64,000 bases of DNA, from assembly GCA_021805545.1 (NCBI GenBank), contig JAJZFB010000081.1, positions 62,001 through 126,000 on the forward strand. The letters are read 5' to 3'. A program made the position numbers and the translations under genes. Position 1 is the first letter of the stretch. Each line of letters starts with the position of its first letter. Below are positions 55,430 through 64,000 of this stretch, in pieces. The notes under the pieces were generated by a model, which saw nothing but the letters and a program-made list of their open reading frames with translations, was not told the origin of the DNA and searched no databases. Source of the stretch: Pseudomonadota bacterium. GTDB taxonomy: Bacteria > Pseudomonadota > Alphaproteobacteria > Acetobacterales > Acetobacteraceae.

Positions 55430-55893
55430 AATATGTTTACGCCACCCTGGCCACGCTGGTTGTGGTCATCATCCTGGCCGTCCTGCTGCTCAATAGCGGC
55501 GGGCACCAGCGCGTCGGCTCCGTCAGCACCAATTTCCGCCTGCTCGGCCCTAACGACAAAGTGGTGGTGCGGCATTTCGATGACCCGGCCATACCAAACA
55601 TCTCGTGCTATGCCAGCTTCGCCCAAACAGGCGGCGTTGCCGGCAGCGTGGGGCTGGCGGAAGACCCAAGCCGGTTCGCGCTAAGCTGCGTGGCGCACGG
55701 GCCGGTAACAATCCCCTCCAGCCTGCCAGACCAGCAGGAAATCGGCGCCGTTTCCGCCTCGGCGCTGTTCAAGCATTTCGTGCTCACCCGCATGGTGGAC
55801 CGGCAGACGAATACGCTGGTGTATCTTTTGGTCTCGACAAAAGTGCTGCACGGCTCGCCCGCCAACGCGGTTTCGGCAGTGCCTGCATCCTGA
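55426..55893 (+). CDS. CreA family protein
   Basis: KVVVRHFDDPAIPNISCYASFAQTGGVAGSVGLAEDPSRFALSCVAHGP. Confidence 0.9.
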   Translation: MKYVYATLATLVVVIILAVLLLNSGGHQRVGSVSTNFRLLGPNDKVVVRHFDDPAIPNISCYASFAQTGGVAGSVGLAEDPSRFALSCVAHGPVTIPSSLPDQQEIGAVSASALFKHFVLTRMVDRQTNTLVYLLVSTKVLHGSPANAVSAVPAS

Positions 55894-55904
55894 GCAGCTG
55901 GGCT

Positions 55905-57791
55905 TCAAAACCCAAACATATGGTCGAACGAAAACCCGCCCGCGCCATCGTAAAGCCCGTGGAAGCCAAATAGCCGGCACGTCTTATCCCGCACCAGCAC
56001 ATAGCCACGCTCGCCCGCCGCGCTCAGCTTCTCTTCGGAAAAATATTTCGCGGGACGCACAATCATCGACCCCGAGCAGGCGATGGAAATACGCGCGGCA
56101 TCCAGCAGCGCGCCTTGCCCATCGTAAAGCTCCAGGTCAGTGCTCGATTTTTCTACCCAGGGCGATGAAGCGGGGTAAATGAGCATGCAGAAACTCTGCT
56201 TGCCCGCAAAGCCCAGCTTAAGGAACAGCCTGGTGGAAAGCCCGGGCGGCTTGCCGGTATAGCTCTGCGGCTCGTTTTTATACACCATGGCGGTGTTGAA
56301 AATATGCGCGCCAAAGCTGCTCTCCGCCGCGTGCCCGGAGGTTTTGTCCTCCCACCGGAACAAAGCATGCATCCAGCCATTTGCATCGCCACCAAAACGG
56401 AAATCATACACCAGCTCGGCATGGCCGCCTACGGGCAGGGCATCCTCAGGCAGCATGGCGCCAATATCCACCACCCCCTTGTGCGCGCGCGGCAAAACAC
56501 CCATGAAATGCTCGTCAATCTTCGCGCCATCGGGCGCGAACACATCCAGGCGCAGCGGCGTGCCCTGCTCGCTTTCCGCCATGGGCGTGGGCAGCACAAG
56601 GGTTTTGAAGCGCGCGGGCGGCAGCACGGGGAATGGCAGCAAAAACCCGCGCCCCAGCGCTTCAGGCAGGGCCTTTATGCCCGGGTCCGGCTGCAAATCG
56701 GCGCGCTCCACATTTACATGGGCAATGCGTGTGGCGGCACCGCGCACCACCTCGTAGCGCGGGCGCACCACATGGCGCCCGGCATGGAATTCAATCTGCG
56801 CCGGCCAGTTCAGGCCCGGCAGCAACTCCGCCACATCCACCGCCATGGTGGCAAAGGGCGGAATTTCCGTCTGCAGCCGCACCGGGTGCCCCGCCCCCAT
56901 GCAGTCCAGCGCCAGCGTACCGGCGGGAATGGGCACGGCATGGCTGTTCTGCACCCACAACACCACCCGCTCATCCGCCCGCGGCGCGGGCAGCCCGGCA
57001 AACCGGGCCGAGGGCCAGGCATTGGCATCATGCGTGCACGAAAGCGACACGCCATTATCGGTGGCATAGGTATCCAGCGCGTATTTCACCACATCATGCC
57101 CCGCCACGCCAATGGCATGCATGAAAAGCTGCCCCGTAAACGGCCCAAGCCCGAAGCGCGCGCGTACCTCGCGGCTATCCAGCACATAACCGCCCGGCCC
57201 GGCCGGGGCATCATCCGCCCATTCCGCCAGCACCGCGCCATCCACGGCGTACAGAATAAACTGGAAACGCACCTGCTCCGCCCCATACCCGGCCCAGTAA
57301 TTGGCCGTGGTCAGGCGGGTGGCGAAACGGCCATCATCGCGGAAAAACACGAAATTCGTGGCAAAATTCCGCGCCTCCAAATACCGCCCCGGCACGGTCA
57401 GCCAATCTGGCGGCAACTTGGCGTCATCCAGCGTTAGCAGCCTGGCACCCGGCGGCAGCAAGGGCGGCAGGCGCTCGGCCAGGCGCGCGGAATCGAAGGA
57501 GGCCAGCAGCACGGTTTGCACCTGTGCCTGGGGCAACTCTGTCAGCGCGCGCGCCTCGTGCCCGCCGCGCATTTTGCCCACCGCCTGCACATCCTGCACA
57601 TACAGGCCTTGCACATCAAAATCCGGGCACAGGGCGAGCAAGGGGGCTGCTATGCCGTCGGGGTCGAAAATGGCAACCGGCCCCGCAGCCCCGGCCAGCG
57701 CCGCCAGCCTGCGTGCCGCCAGCGGGTGGGCCAGCGCCTTGTAAACAACATTGCCGCCACGCAGATTATCAAATGTTTCGATATCCAGCAT
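55905..57791 (-). CDS. Hypothetical 628-aa protein, no family recognised (possible Rossmann-like N-terminus plus beta-rich C-terminal region)
   Basis: ORF 55905..57836, start MLDIETFDNL 6 nt after ELM1-like stop; uninterrupted coding-like composition. Confidence 0.75.
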   Translation of the reverse strand: MLDIETFDNLRGGNVVYKALAHPLAARRLAALAGAAGPVAIFDPDGIAAPLLALCPDFDVQGLYVQDVQAVGKMRGGHEARALTELPQAQVQTVLLASFDSARLAERLPPLLPPGARLLTLDDAKLPPDWLTVPGRYLEARNFATNFVFFRDDGRFATRLTTANYWAGYGAEQVRFQFILYAVDGAVLAEWADDAPAGPGGYVLDSREVRARFGLGPFTGQLFMHAIGVAGHDVVKYALDTYATDNGVSLSCTHDANAWPSARFAGLPAPRADERVVLWVQNSHAVPIPAGTLALDCMGAGHPVRLQTEIPPFATMAVDVAELLPGLNWPAQIEFHAGRHVVRPRYEVVRGAATRIAHVNVERADLQPDPGIKALPEALGRGFLLPFPVLPPARFKTLVLPTPMAESEQGTPLRLDVFAPDGAKIDEHFMGVLPRAHKGVVDIGAMLPEDALPVGGHAELVYDFRFGGDANGWMHALFRWEDKTSGHAAESSFGAHIFNTAMVYKNEPQSYTGKPPGLSTRLFLKLGFAGKQSFCMLIYPASSPWVEKSSTDLELYDGQGALLDAARISIACSGSMIVRPAKYFSEEKLSAAGERGYVLVRDKTCRLFGFHGLYDGAGGFSFDHMFGF

Positions 57792-57796
57792 ATGCC

Positions 57797-58723
57797 CTAT
57801 AACCCCAAAAGGCGGCGCAGTTCCGCCCCTGCCCATTCCGTGTCGTCAAGCGGAGATGTATTCCACAGCTCCAGCCTTCCGGCAAAGCCGCGCACACGCC
57901 CATCGCGCAGCAGCGCCTCCATAAAACAGCCAATACGCGCCGAGCGCCCCGGCAGCCGGGCCAGATAAACAGGCGCCGCCGTTGCCACCGCCTCGGACAC
58001 CATCGAGACGGAATCAGCCGTCACGATCAGCGCATCGGCACAGGCCAGCATACCAAAATACGGGTTCTCGCCGGTAAAATCCCAAATCCACGCCCCCAGC
58101 GGCTCCAGCGCCGCCCGCAAAATCGCCAGCTCCGCAGCGCCAGTACGGCGCGAGGGCGTAATAACCAGCCCCAAATCGCGCGCCACACCGGCAAGCTGGG
58201 CCGCCAAGGCGCTGGCTTGTTCGGGGCCAAAACGGTAGCGGCCATTATTGCCGCCCAGCAGCACCGCCGCCAAAGGCCGCTTATATGGGGCGAAAAACGG
58301 CGCCCAGGCCGCGCGCTCCGCCGCAAGCCGCGCCTGGGTTACACGGTGCAGGGCGGTACGGGTTACAATTACGTTAGGGCCGGAAATCCCATCATGCCGG
58401 GCGGCCAGCACGGCGTCGAATTTCCGCAACTCCATGCGCGGATCCTGGATGGCAACCGCCTTCACATCCGGCCCGCGCAGGCAGGCCGCCACGCGCGCCC
58501 CTGCCCCGCCGCAGCCCATAACCACCGGCGGCAAGGGTGGCGCAAACGCCTCCGCCGCCACGGCCAGGCGCGGGTTGAACCAGAGACTGGTGGGAATTCT
58601 ATCCCACGGCTTGCGGAAGCGCAGCGTGCGCAAATCGGGCGTAAAACCGGCCGCCTCGGCCAGCCCCAGCGCCTGGTTGCGCAGCCCGGCTATGTCCGTG
58701 CAAATAAGTCTGGCGGTCATCAT
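57797..58723 (-). CDS. ELM1/DUF1022 family protein (mitochondrial-fission ELM1-like)
   Basis: LPPVVMGCGGAGARVAACLRG, AVLLGGNNGRYRF, LVITPSRRTGAAELAILRAAL, ADALIVTADSVSMVSEAVATAAPVYL. Confidence 0.9.
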   Translation of the reverse strand: MMTARLICTDIAGLRNQALGLAEAAGFTPDLRTLRFRKPWDRIPTSLWFNPRLAVAAEAFAPPLPPVVMGCGGAGARVAACLRGPDVKAVAIQDPRMELRKFDAVLAARHDGISGPNVIVTRTALHRVTQARLAAERAAWAPFFAPYKRPLAAVLLGGNNGRYRFGPEQASALAAQLAGVARDLGLVITPSRRTGAAELAILRAALEPLGAWIWDFTGENPYFGMLACADALIVTADSVSMVSEAVATAAPVYLARLPGRSARIGCFMEALLRDGRVRGFAGRLELWNTSPLDDTEWAGAELRRLLGL

Positions 58724-58802
58724 GCACGCGGCAATGGCGGCGCGCGCCCCTGGCGTCAACCCGCCGCATTGCCAGATGCGGCAAGCCGGTTACATTACGG
58801 GT

Positions 58803-59804
58803 ATGAGTTCCGGACCCAAGCCCGTAACGCCAAACCGCCCTGCCGCCCAGGCCAGCCTGCCCGATTTCGTGCTGGCCATCCCCCCGCCCGATCTTTCGCC
58901 CTGGCTGGATGGCAATACTGGCGTGTCAGGCTTCACCATGCTCGATTCCGGCGTGGCCGGGCCGCATGTGCTGGTAATCTCGCTTATTCATGGCAATGAG
59001 TTCGCCGGGGCCATCGTGCTGGCCGAGCTTCTGGCAGCCAAATTCCGCCCCCTGCGCGGGCGGCTCACGCTGGGCTTCGCCAACCTTACCGCCTACGCCA
59101 AATTCGACCCCGCGAACCCCACCGCCGCGCGTTACGTGGACGAAGACATGAACCGCGTATGGGACGATTACCAGCTTTTCGGCGTGCGCCATTCGGTGGA
59201 GCTGGACCGCGCCCGTAAAATTCTCCCCCTGGTAAACACCGCCGATATGCTGCTGGATTTGCACACCATGCTGTGGCCCGCCGACCCCAGCCTGCTCTGC
59301 GGCGCAGGCCCGCGCGGGCGCGATCTGGCCTTCGCCATCGGTACGCCGGGCCAGGTCATCGCCGATGCCGGGCATGTGGGCGGCAAGCGGCTCATCGATT
59401 ATGGCCGCTTTACCGAAGGCGCCCAGCAGCGCGCCGCCTGTGTGCTGGTGGAAGCCGGGCCGCATTGGCACGAAAGCGCGGTGGCGCAATGCCGCGCCAC
59501 ACTGCATTCGCTTCTGCGCCATGCCGGCATGGCGCATGGCGCGCCGCCGCCCTACCCGCCTTCATTCGCGCAGGTGGTGCGAACCATTACGGCACGCAGC
59601 AACCGCTTCCAGTTTGTACACCCTTTTCGCGGCGGCCAAATCATACGCCGCGCGGGCACGGTCATTGCCTTCGATGGCGAGCATGAAGTGGTAACACCCG
59701 AGGATAATATGATGCTGGTCATGCCCAGCCTGCGCGTCAGCCACGGGCAAACAGCCGTAAGGCTGGCAAGGCTGGAAAAAAATTACGGCAAGACGCAAAC
59801 ATAG
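58803..59804 (+). CDS. Succinylglutamate desuccinylase/aspartoacylase family protein
   Basis: SLIHGNEFAGAIVLAELL, VDEDMNRVWDD, LLDLHTM zinc-peptidase motifs; ORF extends to 58248. Confidence 0.9.
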   Translation: MSSGPKPVTPNRPAAQASLPDFVLAIPPPDLSPWLDGNTGVSGFTMLDSGVAGPHVLVISLIHGNEFAGAIVLAELLAAKFRPLRGRLTLGFANLTAYAKFDPANPTAARYVDEDMNRVWDDYQLFGVRHSVELDRARKILPLVNTADMLLDLHTMLWPADPSLLCGAGPRGRDLAFAIGTPGQVIADAGHVGGKRLIDYGRFTEGAQQRAACVLVEAGPHWHESAVAQCRATLHSLLRHAGMAHGAPPPYPPSFAQVVRTITARSNRFQFVHPFRGGQIIRRAGTVIAFDGEHEVVTPEDNMMLVMPSLRVSHGQTAVRLARLEKNYGKTQT

Positions 59805-59873
59805 CAGCCAGGCCAAATCCGCCGCGTAAAATCACAGAGGCCGCGGCCCCACAGTACACAAGGTGCCATCCGC

Positions 59874-60776
59874 ATGTCCGCCAATAACAGCACCGCGCGG
59901 CAAGCCGTCATTATTCTTGGCATGCATCGCAGCGGCACCTCGGCGCTTGCCGGCGCGCTGGTGCGGCTGGGGCTGGTGCCGCCACGCACCAAATTGGCCA
60001 ATGCTGACGATAATCCCCAAGGGTTTTACGAATCGCAGCGCATTGCCGACCGCAATTGCGAGATTCTGGCCGCCGGGCAATGCGCCTGGAATGCCTGCTT
60101 CACGCTGGACCCGGCAGAACTGCAAGCCAGAATGGGAGATTCGCTGAACGATGAATTATACCAAATCCTGCATGCGGAATTTGGCAGCCACAATTCCTTC
60201 GTGCTGAAAGATCCGCGCCTATGCCTGCTTCTGCCGCTTTGGTACCCCGGCCTCGCGCGGCTGTCCTCCAGCCAGCATGTTCTGCTCATCATGCGCCACC
60301 CGGCCGAGGTTGCCCGCTCGCACGAGGCACGGGGCGGGCACCCGGAACATGAAACGCTGCTGAACTGGCTGCACCACATGCTGGAAGCCGAAAACATGAC
60401 CCGCACCCTGCCCCGCACGGTGTTGCTGTACGAAGATTTGTTGCGGGACTGGCGCAAAACCATAACCCGCGCGCTGCGCACCGCCGGAATCGCCCCGCCG
60501 CGCACGCTGGAGCAAGCCAGTGCTGAAATCGATCAATTCATTTCGCCCGCAATGCGCCATCATTGCGCCACGGCGGAAGGCGCGCGCATCGGCCCGGACC
60601 ACCTGGCGCCACTGCTGGATACAAGCTGGCGCGCTTTGCGCGTGCTGGCAGAGCAGCCGCAGGATTCAGCCGCGCGTGAAGCCTTGAACAATGCCCGGCA
60701 TAATTTTCTGCATATACGCCACGCCATGGTCCGCCAGGGTGTCACAATCACCCTGCCCCCGGCTCTAAATAAATGA
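59874..60776 (+). CDS. Sulfotransferase family protein
   Basis: VIILGMHRSGTSALAGALVRLGL (5'-PSB-like), FVLKDPRLCLLLPLW, LIMRHPAEVARS (3'-PB-like). Confidence 0.92.
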   Translation: MSANNSTARQAVIILGMHRSGTSALAGALVRLGLVPPRTKLANADDNPQGFYESQRIADRNCEILAAGQCAWNACFTLDPAELQARMGDSLNDELYQILHAEFGSHNSFVLKDPRLCLLLPLWYPGLARLSSSQHVLLIMRHPAEVARSHEARGGHPEHETLLNWLHHMLEAENMTRTLPRTVLLYEDLLRDWRKTITRALRTAGIAPPRTLEQASAEIDQFISPAMRHHCATAEGARIGPDHLAPLLDTSWRALRVLAEQPQDSAAREALNNARHNFLHIRHAMVRQGVTITLPPALNK

Positions 60777-60782
60777 CATAGA

Positions 60783-60808
60783 GCGCGATTCAGACGTTCG
60801 AATCGCGC
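60783..60808. terminator. Inverted repeat between convergent sulfotransferase and inositol-phosphatase genes
   Basis: GCGCGATTC (60783-60791) / GAATCGCGC (60800-60808), 8-nt loop; no T-tract. Confidence 0.5.
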
Positions 60809-60837
60809 GCAAAGCGAACGCATCTCAAGTCATCGCG

Positions 60838-61656
60838 CTAACGCAGTAGCGCATCCGCCAGTTTTTCCCAGCTTGCCGCATCTGGGGCCAGCAGCAACCC
60901 GCCGCTGGTATGGCAGGGGCTGTAGGCCGAGCCATCAAAATGCCGCGCATAGCCGCCCGCCTCGCGGTGCAGCAGCACACCCGCCGCATGGTCCCAAGGC
61001 AGCAGCTTGCGGAACATCTGCACATGGCAATGCCCGCCCGCCAGCATGCGGTACTGGTGTGCGGCGCAGCGGTAATCGGTCACGGCCGCCAGCCTGTCCA
61101 GCCGGTGCAGAACATGAGAGCGCAACGGCTCATCCATGAAGCGCCAGGACATGGAACCCACCATCTGCCGCACCGGCACAGGCGCCGCCACGCGCAGGCG
61201 CCGCTCGCGCCCATCCGCCGCGCGCAAAAACGCGCCATGCCCGGCCAGCGCATAGGCGCAATCATCGCCGAACGGGTCGAAGATGAACCCGGCCAGAATT
61301 TCGTTTTCCTCAACCAGCGCGGCCATCACGCCAAATAGCGGCAGCTCGGCGGCAAAATTGGCGGTGCCGTCAATCGGGTCCAGCACCCATACGCGCCCTG
61401 GCGCGGCCAGCCGCTCTATGCGTGCCGCCCCTGCCGCCACGGCCTCTTCGCCAATCACGTCATCGCCGGGAAAAAGCCTGTTCAGCCCCGCGTGCAGGGC
61501 CGCCTCGGCGGCCTCATCCGCCACCGTCACCGGGTCCAGCGGCCCCGCCTTGGTGCGCACATCGCCCGCGCCCAGCTTCTTGAAGCGCGGCAGGATTTCC
61601 GCCCGTGCCACATCGCGCAGCAAGGCAATAACGCGGCTGACATCCTCCGGCGTCAT
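60838..61656 (-). CDS. Inositol monophosphatase family protein (HisN-like)
   Basis: VIGEEAVAAG, VWVLDPIDGTANFAAELPLFGVMAAL, WDHAAGVLLHREAGG. Confidence 0.93.
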   Translation of the reverse strand: MTPEDVSRVIALLRDVARAEILPRFKKLGAGDVRTKAGPLDPVTVADEAAEAALHAGLNRLFPGDDVIGEEAVAAGAARIERLAAPGRVWVLDPIDGTANFAAELPLFGVMAALVEENEILAGFIFDPFGDDCAYALAGHGAFLRAADGRERRLRVAAPVPVRQMVGSMSWRFMDEPLRSHVLHRLDRLAAVTDYRCAAHQYRMLAGGHCHVQMFRKLLPWDHAAGVLLHREAGGYARHFDGSAYSPCHTSGGLLLAPDAASWEKLADALLR

Positions 61657-62933
61657 AACGCCTCAAACCGTGCCTTGTCGGCACTGGAAATCCGCAAGCG
61701 CAGCTTCACCACATGCTCGCCATCCTCGCGGTGCAGCACCTCGCCATGGCGGTAGGCCCAGGCCAGGCGCGCGCCATCGGCCACGGGAATTTCCACCTCC
61801 ACCAGTTCCAGCCTTGCTGCCAGCCTGGCATCCATTACCGCCAGCAAGCGCGGCAAACCCTCGCCGGTAAGCGCGGAAACGGCAACGCCCTCGGCCTGCA
61901 CCACATGCTCCACGCCGCCCAGCACATCGGCCTTGTTCAGCACTTCCAGCGTGCGGGCGGGCCAATCCTCATCCAGCGCGCCATCCTTGGCCATGCGCGC
62001 CAGCACGTTACGCACATCGGCTTCCTGCGCCTCGGTATCGGGGTGCGAAATATCGCGCACATGCAGCAGCAAATCGGCTTCCGCCACCTCTTCCAGCGTG
62101 GCGCGGAAGGCGGCCACCAGCTGGGTTGGCAATTCAGAAATAAACCCCACAGTGTCGGAGAGAATAATCTGCCGGCCAGAGGGCAGCGTCAGCCCGCGCA
62201 TGGCCGGGTCCAGCGTGGCGAAGAGCTGGTCCTCGGCCATTACCGTGGCGCCGGTAAGCGCATTAAACAAGGTGGACTTGCCCGCATTGGTGTACCCCAC
62301 CAGTGCCACAATGGGGTATGGCACACGCTTGCGCGCGCCGCGGTGCAGCCCGCGCGTGCGGCGCACCTCCTCCAGCTCCGCCTTCAGCCGCACAATGCGG
62401 TCGCCAATCAGGCGCCGGTCGGCCTCAATCTGCGTCTCGCCCGGCCCGCCCAAAAAGCCGAAGCCACCGCGCTGGCGCTCCAAATGGGTCCAGGACCGCA
62501 CCAGGCGCGAGCGCTGATACTCCAGATGCGCCAGCTCCACCTGCAACGCGCCCTCGCGCGTGCGGGCGCGGGCGCCGAAAATATCCAAAATCAGTCCGGT
62601 GCGGTCAATCACCTTCACGCCCCAGGCTTTTTCCAGGTTGCGCTGCTGCACCGGCGTCAGCGCGGCATCCACCACCGCCACATCCACCTCCGCCTCGTGC
62701 AGAAGCGGCGCTTCCATCTCCACCTGCCCCTTGCCGAACAGCGTGGCCGGCGTAACGGCGCGCAACGGGAAGATGCGCTCGCGCACCACCACAAGCCCGA
62801 TGGACGAAGCCAGCCCAACGGCCTCGGCCAAGCGTGCCTCAGCCGGGCGTAACCGCCCCTCGGCATGGGCGGCCTGTTTGTCCCAGGGTAATAAAATGGC
62901 GGCGCGCGAAGGCGCTGGTGCGGTTTCTCTCAT
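61653..62933 (-). CDS. hflX: GTPase HflX
   Basis: GPGETQIEADRRLIGDRI, VALVGYTNAGKSTLFNALTGA, SDTVGFISELPTQLVAAFRATLEE. Confidence 0.97.
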   Translation of the reverse strand: MRETAPAPSRAAILLPWDKQAAHAEGRLRPAEARLAEAVGLASSIGLVVVRERIFPLRAVTPATLFGKGQVEMEAPLLHEAEVDVAVVDAALTPVQQRNLEKAWGVKVIDRTGLILDIFGARARTREGALQVELAHLEYQRSRLVRSWTHLERQRGGFGFLGGPGETQIEADRRLIGDRIVRLKAELEEVRRTRGLHRGARKRVPYPIVALVGYTNAGKSTLFNALTGATVMAEDQLFATLDPAMRGLTLPSGRQIILSDTVGFISELPTQLVAAFRATLEEVAEADLLLHVRDISHPDTEAQEADVRNVLARMAKDGALDEDWPARTLEVLNKADVLGGVEHVVQAEGVAVSALTGEGLPRLLAVMDARLAARLELVEVEIPVADGARLAWAYRHGEVLHREDGEHVVKLRLRISSADKARFEAL

Positions 62934-62952
62934 GCCCGCACGGCCGCCTCGC

Positions 62953-63279
62953 TCAATCCTGCTCCGGGTCGTATTGCGGCTCGGGCTGGCGGCTCAGGGT
63001 CAGCTTGCCGCCATTCTCGGCCTGCGGCGGCGCCGCACCCTCGGCGCGCGAGGCATCGAACAGCATAATCGGCGCGCCCGGCATCACGGTGGAAATGGCG
63101 TGCTTGTAAACAAGCTGCGTATGCCCATCGCGGCGCAGCAGGACGGAGAAATTATCGAACCAGGTAATAACGCCCTGCAGTTTGACGCCATTCACCAGAA
63201 ACACCGTGACCGGTGTTTTGCTCTTGCGAACATGGTTGAGGAACACGTCCTGCACATTCTGCGATTTTTCGTTGGCCAC
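62953..63279 (-). CDS. hfq: RNA chaperone Hfq
   Basis: [58 protein letters not shown]. Confidence 0.98.
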   Translation of the reverse strand: MANEKSQNVQDVFLNHVRKSKTPVTVFLVNGVKLQGVITWFDNFSVLLRRDGHTQLVYKHAISTVMPGAPIMLFDASRAEGAAPPQAENGGKLTLSRQPEPQYDPEQD

Positions 63280-63318
63280 GGCGGCATCCTTGTTTTTGTC
63301 ACCCTGGAATGGGCGATG

Positions 63319-63344
63319 TTTGAGTTAATCTTTTGAGTTAATCT
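63319..63344 (-). repeat. Perfect 13-bp tandem direct repeat upstream of hfq
   Basis: TTTGAGTTAATCT at 63319-63331 and 63332-63344. Confidence 0.95.
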
Positions 63345-63462
63345 AGCGTAAAAATCCAAGTTTCAAGCAGCTGCGTGGCGCGCGCCGCCGCCTTACCTTC
63401 TACACCAAAATTGTGCAGTGCGGCAATAACACCCCCTATCGCCGCATCGCACGGGCGCCAGC

Positions 63463-64000
63463 TTAAAAAATTCCCGACACGGCAAAAGAGCCAAATTCGT
63501 GTACAGCCCCGGTCTCGTTATGGAAGCGGCTGGTCTGGAACACCTGCGTGTAGCTAAAGCGCAGCCCGTGCCAGATAATGGCCGCCCCAACCTCGAATGT
63601 GCCAACCACATGGCTGACCGGCACATTCCGGCTGTCCTGGAAGTCAGAGCCTTGCAGCACCTCGTCGTAACCAACGAATTTGGAAGCCGCGGAAGCAAAT
63701 AAATACCAGGCGAAGGGCTGAACCACCTTATAGGCATCGCCGCCATAGGCTGAGGGCGCGAGCAGCGGCGGGCCGTAATCGGATTGCAGCCCGCTGCCAA
63801 TGCGCAACCCCAAGGCTGGCTGCACGTAAACGGCGGTAAGCCCGGCCATGCCGGAAATCTGCGGCAGCATATCCGTCTCCAGCCCGCCTATATGGCCGAG
63901 CGGTACGCGCCATATATGCGCGCCGAGGAAGTCCAGCGCTGGTTCAGAGGGAAGCTGATAAGCCCAGCCATGCGTACCCTTCTGGCCGATCACCGCATGA
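63463..64000 (-). CDS. Lipid A deacylase LpxR (DUF2219)-like outer membrane protein, N-terminus truncated by window edge
   Basis: RIGSGLQSDYGPP, AWYLFASAASKFVGYDEVLQGSDFQDSRNVPVSHVVGTFEVGAAIIWHGLRFSYTQVFQTSRF. Confidence 0.75.
   Translation of the reverse strand, partial: HAVIGQKGTHGWAYQLPSEPALDFLGAHIWRVPLGHIGGLETDMLPQISGMAGLTAVYVQPALGLRIGSGLQSDYGPPLLAPSAYGGDAYKVVQPFAWYLFASAASKFVGYDEVLQGSDFQDSRNVPVSHVVGTFEVGAAIIWHGLRFSYTQVFQTSRFHNETGAVHEFGSFAVSGIF

Noticed and set aside
56304-57437. 377-aa plus-strand ORF
   Set aside because: Antisense to the 628-aa gene; Arg/His/Pro-rich shadow composition. The minus strand has hydrophobic-core-like sequence and tight spacing with the ELM1-like gene.
61713-62852. 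379-aa plus-strand ORF
   Set aside because: Antisense to hflX.

Overview
This 64 kb window is a high-GC alphaproteobacterial chromosome segment. Hopanoid HpnN, a DUF4167 protein, hfq-hflX, the pal-ybgF-tilS-ftsH order and general gene style suggest an Acetobacteraceae-like organism; this placement is inference. Most of it is densely packed housekeeping DNA: ptsP, ispG, hisS-prfA-prmC, pnp, nadK, era-rnc-lepB, acpS-rsh-rpoZ, folK, smpB-dapA, panB, ftsH, tilS, ybgF, pal, pheST, hpnN, tRNA-Ala(CGC), rsmB, rpe, hflX, hfq. Two accessory, envelope-flavoured zones stand out. One is a GT2 gene plus two tandem paralogous large membrane proteins (15.2-19.4 kb). The other is a surface-polysaccharide-like zone (50.2-60.8 kb) with heparinase II/III, galE, P450, GT4, CreA, a 628-aa protein of no recognised family, ELM1-like, AstE/ASPA-like and sulfotransferase genes. 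I saw no CRISPR array, prophage, IS element or obvious defence island. Best second-look items: a membrane PAS-GGDEF protein with a destroyed GGDEF motif but an intact RxxD I-site, the 628-aa orphan beside ELM1, an 18-bp perfect palindrome in the leader of a NYN/LabA gene, tandem 13-bp repeats upstream of hfq, a decayed second signal-peptidase remnant next to lepB, a one-base frameshift in a TMEM175/DUF1211 gene, and overlapping hairpins between DUF4167 and pnp. I cannot claim an entirely new system from sequence reading alone.
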